Shown piece by piece: positions 36,501 through 48,500 of a stretch of DNA of 64,000 nucleotides. The notes beneath the pieces are model-generated. The model was not told where the DNA came from and did no database searches. It saw only the letters and a program-made list of their open reading frames with translations. Position 1 is the stretch's first letter. Each line of letters starts with the position of its first letter. The stretch is from positions 1,860,001-1,924,000 of the forward strand of contig NZ_CP114052.1 of assembly GCF_027125355.1 (NCBI RefSeq), given 5' to 3'. Source of the stretch: Peptostreptococcus equinus. Lineage in GTDB: Bacteria; Bacillota; Clostridia; Peptostreptococcales; Peptostreptococcaceae. Both the position numbers and the translations under genes were made by a program.

Positions 36501-39500
36501 ATTTCTAAAACTTTTTGAAGTTCATCAGTCATTGTAAGGTTATTAAATCCAGTCACATTTGTTGGAACGGTATAACGTATGTTGTAAACAAATTCTTCAT
36601 CTCTATTTGATAAAGCAATTGCCTGTTGTCCATTAACGTCCTTTATTGGAGTTGGCGTATCACTAGGTGGTGTTACCTTTACTTCATTTGATACCTTAGG
36701 ATTTCCGTTAAATATCAATGTAGCATTATTTGGTATAGCACTACTAGCATATTTGTATGCTATTTGATTAATATTTACTGTATCCTTAATTTTTGCATTT
36801 ATTACTAATGTAATTGTCTTCCCTGCATATGACTTAAATGTTGAATTTGAATCCATAGGTACATCTAATGAAATCATATTAGGATTTGCTATATCTTTCT
36901 TAACTAATCCTGTAAGAGTTTTATCGATGGCATTATCTACTAACACCTGTGTGCTTGATGCTTCAAGAACATCCTGTAAAGTATCCTCTAATCTAATTGA
37001 CTTATATCCCTCAACATTCGAAGGTAATTCTACATTTACCTTATATGTAAATGGAGTATTCTTTGAATTTATCAACAAGTTTTCCTTTGTAGTATCTGTT
37101 GGACCAGTTTCTACAGTCTTTTCTACTGTTGGCTCATTACCTGGTGGTGTTACCCTAACAGTATTTGAAGTCTTAGAATCATTGTTAATAGTCAATTTAG
37201 ATTCATTTGTTATCTCTACATCACCTTGAATTGTCTTGAATTTAGCAAGATCCTCTTCAGTTGCAGAAGATTTTATATTGGATTCTATCCCTATTCTTAA
37301 AGTTTTTCCTGCCAATGTCTTAAAATCAAAGTCAGGATCTTGAGTAGCATTGTCTATCTTAAATACTATATCATTTCCATTTACAGATAAGAATTTATCC
37401 TTTAAATCTTCATTTACTACATCATTCACATATACTGTTACTTTTTCTGGTGCCGTTTCAAGTACACTCTTTAATGTGTCTGATAGTGTTAAACTCTGGT
37501 ATCCAGTAACATTAGTAGGTATGTGTGCCCTAATATCGTAGAAGAATAACTGGTCTTTCTTTCCAAGTGTTAGGCTATTTTTACCATTTACTGTCTTAAT
37601 AGGTGTTGGTGTTTCTCCTGGAGGAGTTACTGTTACTCTATTTGAAGATGTTCCACCATTTCCTACATTCAAGTTAGCTGTATTTCCTACTATAGAATCT
37701 GGATGAGCCTCAATAAATTCGGTAATGTTTGTAATCTTGGCATCAAATGTAAGTATTACTGTTTTACCTACTAGAGCTTTTATCTTGTCTAAGTTTGTAT
37801 ACTTGAATGTGATCAAGTTATTTTCTGTTGTAAATTGTCCATCTGCTCCGATACTATCTGGACTTATCTCAGTTGTAGTTCCGTCTGGTGATTGTATGTT
37901 CACTTTGACTGTATTTATGTCTATAGTTAATTGTGAATCTATTGGGTCAGTAAGCGTAAACTCTGTCCAACCATCAACCTTAGTAACGGGAACTTCAACC
38001 TTGTAATGGAAAGTATCTTGAACCGAATTAAGATCTAAGTGCTGCTTATCATTTACTGTCTTGATTGGAGCTGGTATGTGAGATTTAGTATTATTAATAG
38101 TAAATCCTGCAAATCCTTCATCTGCTACAGTAGATGTCGCTCCCGCTTCATTTACAAGTATTTCAAAGTTTTTATTTGTATCATTTAGTACATATCCTGC
38201 TGGTGCTGATGTTTCCTTGAAATAGTATTGTCCTGGCCCAAGATTATTTACATAAATCTTGTCAATTCCATTTTCCTTAGATGTTGAATATGTTCTAAGG
38301 AATTTATCTGATTGTGTACTTACTGAAGCCTTCTTATAAAGGGCAAATGTTGCGCTCGTTCCTTCTGGTAAAGCCTCTCCATCTGCAGTCTTTGTAAGAC
38401 TTACATTTCCTACTGGAACACTTACCTTAACTGGCTGCGTACTTAAGCTAGGCCTATTATTTACACTTACAGTTGATACATTTGGTATACCAGTCTTCTT
38501 GTATTCTTCTGGTAGGTTATCGTAAATAAATACTCCACCACTTGCATCCTTTAGTGATACCTTGTAAGTAATTACTATTTTACTATCTTTTACCTTCGCT
38601 AATTCTTCTGGCGTATTAATATTCAAACTAATCTTTTGTCCTGAATTTGTAGCTGTAATTGATGGATCTGTAGTAGTACTCTCTGCTTTAACTATCTCAG
38701 TCTTCAATGAACCATCAACCAATTTGAAGTAATCATCCAATGTATCTTCTATTAATAGATTGTTTATTCCGTCAACAGAATTTACTGGAGTTGTGATAGT
38801 AAATGTTCTTTCCTTGCTGTAATCTTCAAAGAAAGATTTATCCACTTTCTTTTTCTGTACTGGTGTCTTAGTATCATTAATACTTATTTTTTGAGTAGCT
38901 GTAACGTTAGGATCTATTAATATATCTCTTGGGCTGCCTACTTCGTATCCTGCTGGTGCCGATACTTCTGTTAATTTGTAATTACCTAATACTAAACCAT
39001 TTATAGTTACAGGATTTAAGCTTGTTATTTCTATATTATTATTTACTGTCACTAATTTTCCACCTATGTACTTTTCAAGCTTAAATACAGCTTTTTGACC
39101 TTGTGGCCATTGACTCGCCCCATCTAAAGTTTTAGTGATTTCTAGTGATCCCTTTGGAACTATTAAGTTCACATCATTCATGACCTTAGATGCATCATTC
39201 ACTTCTATTGTCGCTGTATTATTCAACTTGTCTTCTATTACATATTCAGAAATATTCTTTGTAGTATCTATTTCAGTATTTATTACAAAACTTATCTTTT
39301 TACCTGCATATTTACTTATATTTGTTTGACCTGTGATTGTAGCTGTTACAAATCCATTAGATTCTGCTATTGCAATATCACTAGTATCACCAATACCTTC
39401 TACACTTACAGTTGCGCTCTTATATTTTAATATTTCCTTTAATTGGTCAGATATTACAAACTTATTGTAACCACTTGTATTTACTGGTACATAAGCATCT

Positions 39501-42500
39501 ATTTCAAATGTAATTGGCTTGAGTGCAGCTGCATCAGTTGCTCGTTCTAATTGCTCCTTTTGAAGCTTGATGCTTTCTGCTTGCAAATTACCTGATTCAT
39601 CTAATGCACCCTTTTCAATTTGTGGATCTATTGGCGGTGTAACTGTAGCCTTAGATTCAGTTCCAGGTTGGTTATTCAATAATATATTTGCTGTATTAGG
39701 TATTTCAATCTTTTTGAAGAATAATGCTCCTGTCTCATATGTAGTTAATTGTTCCTGTGTAAGGCCAGACTTCATTCTTGATGAAAATTCCATCACTATT
39801 GTCTTGCCTGCTAATTTAGTATAATCATACTCATCTACAAATTTAGCCGTTATTATACCATCAGATGTTGCCTTTGGATCATAATTAGCAGTATTTGTGA
39901 GGATATAATCCTTACTTTCTGTTAGAGGAGTAATTACGCCATTTGTGTCTACCACACTTAATTTTATACCACCGCTAACTTCAAGCACCTTAGAAAGTGT
40001 ATCAGTTAGTGATAGATTTCCATATCCTAAGACATTTGTAGGAACTTTAGCTTCTACCCTATAATTGAATACCTGATCATTTGTCTTTAAATCTAAATCT
40101 CTTACTCCGTTTACTGTCTTTGTAACCTCAGGAGGTGCTCCTGGATTATCAGGTACTACATAAACTTCATTAGAATTAGCTGACTTGTCATTTACAGTCA
40201 ATTTAGCTGTATTCGCTATTCCCGCATTATTCTCGGGTTGAGAAACATATTGTTTCAATTGATCTAATGTCACTCCATCAGCAACCTTAGCTCTAAATGT
40301 TAACTTGACCTTCTTATTTTGTATATCAGCAAAGTTATCTGTCATAGTAAATTTGATTGTCTTATTTGCTATATCGATAGTTCCCTTCGTAGATATATCA
40401 TTTCCATCAGCTGTTATTTTTGCTGTTCCTGATACTATATCCAATAAATCATTTACTGTATCTTCAATTACAAATGACTTATATCCCTCTATGGATGTAA
40501 CTGGTATTTCCACACTGTATTCAAAATCTTTACTTAATGATTCTAATGTATATGAAGTTTGTCCATTAACCTTCTTTTCAGGTATTGGCGTAGTTGTTTT
40601 ATTGTCTACTACTTTTAAAGTATATTTAGTCACATTAGGATCTACTGCTGTGTCTACAGTAGACTTAAATTCTGGTGCAACTACATTTCCTGCATCTCCA
40701 GGCCCTACATACTTAGAATATACTGTAGGTATATTATTTGTATCTGTAACAATTGTATACTCAGTAGGATTTTTCAAATATCCTGTTGGTGCTTCTATTT
40801 CTTTTAATTTATATACTTTATTTGGGTATATAGCTGGACTCAAGTCTAGCTGTCCATTTGTTTCTGTCTGAAGTGTCTTTACAACTGTAGATCCATTAGA
40901 TTCATAAGATAAATTAAATGTAGCTCCTCCTACAGGTTGCTCTGATTCTGAATTGTCTACCTTATTAATCTTTAAGTCAGTAGTTTTTAATGTATTTGTT
41001 ACATTAATTACACTAGTAACTGATTCATCAATACTTTTTGGATTGTTATTGGCTAGTGGTTCTACGGAATAACTTGCCTTATAACCATTTGTTCCAATTT
41101 CTTGTACAAAATATGAATATGTTTTGCCATCAGCAGATGTCCTAAGAATATTGAAGTTATTTGTGCTACCAAATGTTAAATAGGTATCGGAATTAAATAT
41201 TATCTCCTGTAAATTTCCACTAGAAACATCTACTGTCTTATTGTAAACATCATGATTTTTTGCAAAGTCATTAAATGCTACATCCAAAGTATCTGGCGCA
41301 TCTCCTGGTTTTGGACTTAATTGTCCTGTCGTTGGATCTATATCATCCTTCTCTCCATTTATAATTGAACGTTGTAACAAGAAATTTATTTTTTTAGGTC
41401 TTGTTTGATTAATATTGCTATTGTCATCCCATCTTTTTACAACAGGTACAATAAGTGTTTGGAGATTTAGTAATTTAACTGGATTCTCAACAGTACCATC
41501 ATATGTTCCTATCAATTTTTCTTCTCCATATTTTTTGCTACCATCAGGACCCTCAACCACTGTTCTCTCATATAACTTCACAACATCTATCATTATTGGC
41601 TTTCCTTGTGGATCAGTCATAGGCTTTCCTTGTGCATCTTTTTTCTGCTCTGTTAAAAATTCAATTGTATATCCATATGAATCTGCCGTAAAAGTTGCCC
41701 AATGAGTTACTCCATTTCCATCAATCCAACTAGTCGGAAGGAAATGTTCTGTTAGAAAATACTTACCACCTAGCAGACTCTTATCCATTATGAAAGTACC
41801 ATTGTCTCTAGATATATAATCCGTTCTATAACCATCTGGTATAGGTGGCCCATCTGGTACACCGTCTGCATTAGTATGTTGCTCTAGTTTGAAAGTTGCC
41901 TCTCTTAGCTTATGTTCATCTGGAGACATTTTTATAAATTCAGCTCCATATTGTTTAGGCGGTGTTGCTGTCGCTACACTTTCTAATTTATATTTATCAT
42001 TTACTTTTAAACTAGCAGTATTAACTAGTTTACCATTTTCTACTAATAATTCTGTTATATATTTCAATGATTGGTCTATCATAACCGGAATAGTTACTCT
42101 TATTGTTTTACCAGCTAATTGATTTATTGTGTATTTATCACTAGTATCTAGGCTAAGATCATATATTCCATCTTTGTTTATACCAGAGTTGTAAGTAAAG
42201 TTGAGCCCTGTAGGTTCCTCACCTGTAGTAAAGTTGCTGCCTTCACCAGTACCAATTTTTCTTTTTACTTTAGTAATATCATACATTATCAAACCATCAG
42301 GAATTAAATCATATAATTCTAGTTTTGTCAATTTACTAGTATCATCTGGAATCTTTATATCTATTATATAATCAAATTTTGAATTCCAATATGGCATATC
42401 GTAGGACTTATTTTCTGGAGTAGGTGTAGTTGGGTCTTCTGCTACTAATTCTTTACCATCCGGTCTTACCATCTTATTTATTGTAGGCAAGTCTGGCATT

Positions 42501-45500
42501 GGATCTACTACATCATCTAGGGTTATTAAACCAGTATCTGGATTAGATTCTATAGTCTTAGTCACCTTACCATCTTTTCCGTCTAGCATTTGTACTTCTA
42601 ATTTATCTTTTTCGCTATTGTAGACTACATTAAAATATATATCCTCAACCTTATTATATCCTTCAGGTGCTTTTGTCTCTCTAAGCATAAATTTACCTAC
42701 ATCAAAGTTTGGTAGACTTACTTTACCACCAATATCAGTTGAATATGGTCTTTCATATCTCTTATCTGTTTCCATATTATATAGATCAAACGATGCAGAA
42801 GTTCCTTCAGGTAGTCTTTCAGTAATTATATTTCCGGAACCATTTAGCCCCTGTACCTTTTTCATAAATTCTAAATTAACTAATTTTGTCACTATATTTA
42901 CATTATTGGTTTTAGTTGTAGTTTTAGAATCATTGTTAAATGTTATAGTTCCTGTATTTGGTATAATTAAATCAGGATGCAGTTCAATCAATTTATCTGT
43001 ATCCATTGCTACATAAGCATTGAATGTAAATCTTAATTTTTTACCATTTAACTTAGTGAAGTCTTGATAGTTAGAACCTGTTGTAAATGTTATTGTCTTA
43101 CCCACATCAGATATATCTTTTGAGAATATACTTGTAACATCTTCTTCAGCGCCCGTATTATCAATAGCTACTACCTTACCGCTTCCATTTACAATCGCCA
43201 TAGAGGGATCTACTGTATCTTTTACAACAATATCAGTTATACCTTGTAAATTTATCTTTTCCTGTGTTATTGAATAAGTAACTTTGTCCTTCAAATTGTT
43301 GAGTTTATAGTTTTCCGAATCTGGTAATGTTCCATTAGCAGGTCCGACTTTTTTGACCGGAGTTACTTTTTCATGATTTATAACTTCAAAAGCATAATCC
43401 TTAGTGCTAGGATTATTATCTAAATCAACAGACACTGGTACTCTTTTCAAGCCAGCTATATTTATATTGCCTTGCAAATCTATTTCAATACTAAATGTAC
43501 TATTTAATTCTAAATACTTATCGTCTGGAGTAAATAATTCTTTTAACACATATTTCTGACCCTTAGTAAGATCAGGAATTGATAAAATACCATTTGTATC
43601 AGTCGTATGCTCTCTAGTATTACCATTTGCGTTTGTAATAACGAATTTTCTTCCGCTTAAAGGTGTTCCATTTGTATCTTTTTTAATCATATTAAGTGAT
43701 ACTTGATCTATTTTATTTTTTAAATCATATCCAGTAACGCCTTCTGTGACTCTTGAATAAGCAGGAACAGGTTCTTCCTCTACAACATAAGTATATTCAT
43801 CACCGTTATTATCATACTTAGGATACTTATTCGTCATTTTACCATCTACGATAGTATCTTTAAATTCATATGTCCACGGCTTACTCACCCTTTTAGTATC
43901 TATGAGCTTCTTTGAATCTGGCCCTCCTTCATCTACTGAGTACCTGTATAGATTAATTGCTATATAGTCAGGTCTATTATTATATCTATTATCTTCGTCG
44001 TCCCAAGTTTTAACACCTGAGATTGTTGCAGGCTCATTATTTACGACTTGATTTTCTTCAATAATAGCACCTGACAAAGTTCTAAATACTATAGCATCGG
44101 GATCAGTACTAGGTATATCAGTATCTGATACTGTTACCCATATATTTTCATATATTGGGAATGTTCCTATTAATGGACTCTCTACCATTATGTAATCTCC
44201 AGCTACAACATTATTAAATGTTACCTCCCCTAAATCGTTAGATGTAGATGAATATGCTTGACCAGTGAAAGGGTCTTTGGCAGGTTCAACTGACATCGAT
44301 CCGTCAGAGCCTCTTTTATATAGTTTAAATGTTGCTCCTGGTTCTTTTACCTTACCAAGCGTTTTTGTAAATACAAAATTCCTTAAAATTTGAGGCTTTA
44401 CATTCACAGTCGATTGAAGTTTAACATCTCCAAATTCCAAATGAGCTGTATTCGGTACTACACCATTCTTTAAATATCCAGATTCAAGTAAGTTCACACC
44501 ATGTTTTACTTTCGCATCAACTTCAATCCTGATCACCTTACCTTCTATTCCTAGACTGGATATATTGGAGCCCTCAATTATTAATTTTAAATCATTAGGA
44601 TTTGCATAATCAATATTCTGTTTTAATAATTTATCAAGTTCTGGGCTATCTGTAAATGTACTACCATCGCCGACCTGCACTCTCACACCAGTGATATCAA
44701 AGGCTTTCGGTATATTATCTGTAATAGTGTAAGTCTTACTTGAATCAAGTGGTGCTGGCATAGGAGTATCAATAGCATATTGCCAAGTCTGACCTATACT
44801 TATAGGCAAATCATTTTTAGAATATGCATTTACTGCTTGTCCACTCTCTGCTTTAATTCTAGCTTTTTTAGTTATTGTAGGAGTTGTAGTCTTCTCATTT
44901 ATTGGCTTTAGTGCTTGTCCAACATCTACTACACCTCCCTGATTATCAGGAACCTTGATTAAAGCATTAGGAATTGGTCCTTTTATAGGAGTATAGCCTC
45001 TTGGTGTAGAGGTCTCTATAAAATAATATGTACCCGTATCTAATAAAGGTATCTTTAGCGTTTGGTCTCCTGTTATTGTATATGTGTGTAAACTCTTATC
45101 TTTTGTCTCATCAGGAATAGGACTAGGTTCTGCTTGTGACGGATCCCTTAATTTATAAAGTGTAAATGAAGCACTTAAATCACTAGTAAGAGGAGTTGCA
45201 GTAGAATCAGCTGCGCCTGTTCCTTTAATTAGTTTTGTAAGACTTACTTCAGCCTTTGTAAGCTGAATAACTGTTTCATTTGTTTCTTTTGATGGTTCTT
45301 CATTTAGAGTCAATTTAGCTTTATTCGGTATTTTACCTTGAGGATAATATGAAGTTGAAGTATCTGCGAATATTCTATCTACAGTATTCAACATCTTAGC
45401 CTCAACCTCAATTACAAGAGTCTTGTTTTCTAAATCTTTGAAACCTCCTGTCTTTTCCCATGTAAATAAATTGCCTTCTGCTACTATAAAAGTACCATCT

Positions 45501-48500
45501 ACCTCAACCTGTGAAGTTGATCCAGGATCTGGTAGTATATATGCCTTGGCTGTTTTCATATCTACACTTAAATATTTATCAAATTTATCTTCGATTTTAA
45601 TAGATGTGTATCCTTCTACAGATTTTATAGGCACTCTAATTTGGTAGGTTACATTTTCACCATTCTTCTTTAAAATATATGGAGAGTTCATAGTAGGTTT
45701 TTTATAATCTTTATTAGAATCAAATTCCCCTAACAACATTTTTTCCGGTATTGGAGACACTGGACCATTATTATTAACTGAGATCGTTTTTTTAGCATTA
45801 TCTATTTTATTTTCTAGTAATGGATCTGTTGGGCCTCCTGTAATAGATACACTATTATCATTATTTACAATAATATTCCATGGAGTCTTATCTACTACAT
45901 ACCCCTCTGGAGTGCTTAACTCTGTTAGTGTGTAGTTTTTACCAGGGGTAAGCTCACTAATTTTCATGGTTCCATCCACCTCAGTATTTAACTTTCTATC
46001 TGGTTCTGCTCCTGTAGTGTCTTTCAATTCAAATATTACATTCGCCAATGTAAGTCTATTTCCATCTTGATCTCTTAATTTACCAAACTTTGTTAATTTA
46101 ATTTCTGGTGTTGGTATTACTGCTGTAACCTTATTTGAAGGTATAAAATCACGTCCATTTATTGAAAAACTTGATGTATTGTCAATTTCATATCTATGTC
46201 TATCATTAGAATATTTCGTTATTAAGTTAGAACCTGGTTTTATTTGGACATCAAATTCAAACGATACTTTTCCTTCTGCCATATCTTCGAATAGATTTGG
46301 TGTTGTAGAAGTTTCTTTTATAGTGTAGCTAACTACATTGGAAGCATCTGTATTCTTAGTTAAATTCTCCGCAGGTATATCTACTCTAGATCCATCTTTT
46401 TTTATATAATATGCTTTTACAGAATTAGCATCATAATTCAAATACGAATCCAAAGGGTCTTTAACAACTAGTGATTCATAACCTGTAGTATCAGTTGGCA
46501 TGGTAAGCTCAATTTTATGTCTATATTTTTCACTTGAGTCGTTTAATATCTCAAGCCCACCCTTCCAATCAGGAGTAGAATTATCTGTAGGTATTTTTGC
46601 AATAAACTTCTGTATAGTTGGGATTTTAAGTTCTGGTGGAACTACACGCGCCTTATTTGAATATTTAATGTTGCCATCCGTTTCTATTTGTGAAGTATTT
46701 GGTATACCTATAGATTTACCATCAATAGAATCAGGAGTTTTTATCATCTCTTCTATCTGAGCATCTGTCACAGTAGATTTTATCTGTGCCTTTACTTTAA
46801 ATACATATTCCTTACCTTCATAACCTCCAAATGGATAAGTTCTTCCATCTATTATCTTTGGGTTTTGCGGTAAGCTATATTGTACAGTATTAGTAGTTTT
46901 ATCTACTGAAATAGCTGGAGTACTTGCTATATCACCTGAATCTCCACCTTTCATTTCTGCGACAAGTGTATTATTTGGTGTCTCAACTAAACTTACATCC
47001 AATATATCTAACCTTGAATCAATATTATCCTTTAAAACCATTGTATTGTTGACTTCTTGAACTTTTGCTGTAAAAGTATATACTGTGTCAAAATAAAATG
47101 ACTGTCTTCTCTTATCCAACTCTTTATAGGTAGTACCATTATTATAGTCTTCTTCGGTTGATGCTACATATTTCTTTATATCTATATCACAATCTTTCTT
47201 AGGATTAGCTTCGGTCTCTAATCCACTAGTATTTAAAGAAGAAGTTGTACTATTAAATGTAAAGTCTATACTGGACAGCGGATTATATGCATTAGGCATA
47301 AATTCGCCTTCTGTCGCTGTATATTCAATTCTATAATTACCTGGTAGTAAATTAGTCATATCAATAGTAAGATCTGAGCCTTCTATTTTTGTGTTTATAC
47401 CAGGTTTAATTTCATACTCTGTTTCAACTATACCGGTTGTGTCTGGGTTATCTCCAATCTTAATGAGCTTATAATCAGCCCCTGGTATCAGAGCCCTATT
47501 AAAATTAAATTTAACACTTTCTATATTATTATTATTTGCATTTTTGAATGTCTGTATTAATTTATTTGCAAAATCTGTTATATTTGATGATGTTGCAAAA
47601 TACTCTGGTTTAGTGGCCATTGAAGTCATAGTATTCATAATTTTGGGCCTCATATTATACCAACCACTAGAATAACCGTAATAATTAGAAATCAATCCAG
47701 AGGTAGGATTTAAGTTTTCCCAAAAAGCTGTAACCATTGTAGCATTACTTCTATCTAAGCCACCTGTAGACTTTAACTCATCTGAGATAATTTTCATACC
47801 ATCAAGCATAACCTTATAGTCTTCAGTACGACCAACCCTATCACCAACTACAATATCTCCATCTGGAGATTGCCTCTCATCAGACCATAAATAAGCTTTA
47901 TCGTTACTACCAGGGTAGTAAATTTGTCCTTTATTATAATATGTGTATCCCCCATATTGATAATAACCTCCTCCATGATAATATGTATATCCGGAGTATA
48001 TACTACCTCTACGTGCTAACGCATTATCTCTAGATGAAACTTCTATGCTATATCCATCAGTTTCCCTAGCAGTATTCCATACTGCACTATTAATATTTCC
48101 TGGCTCAAATTGAGAGTTAGGAGCATCATATAAGTTGAATAATTTCTTAGTACTATCCGGTATATTTGTCCAAGTTGCAGTGTTAGCAGCACCATCTGTA
48201 ACCAATACATAAATAGTTTCACGCTGTCTTTTCGCTCCATTTGGCAATACATACGACTTATTATTATAAATATTATTTGTATTCGTTGCTCTTTGATATG
48301 TATCTTGAGCTTTTCTCATGCCATCTATTGTCGGAGTTCCTCCCTCTGTATACACATCATTAAAATATTTTGTTACAGAAGAAGTTGCAGCATCTTTTCT
48401 TGTTATTAAAGGACTATTCTCATAAGGTAAGTTATCTATTTTATATGAATAGTTTGAGTCTTCATATAGTACTGCCCCAGAACTATTAATATATGCCATA

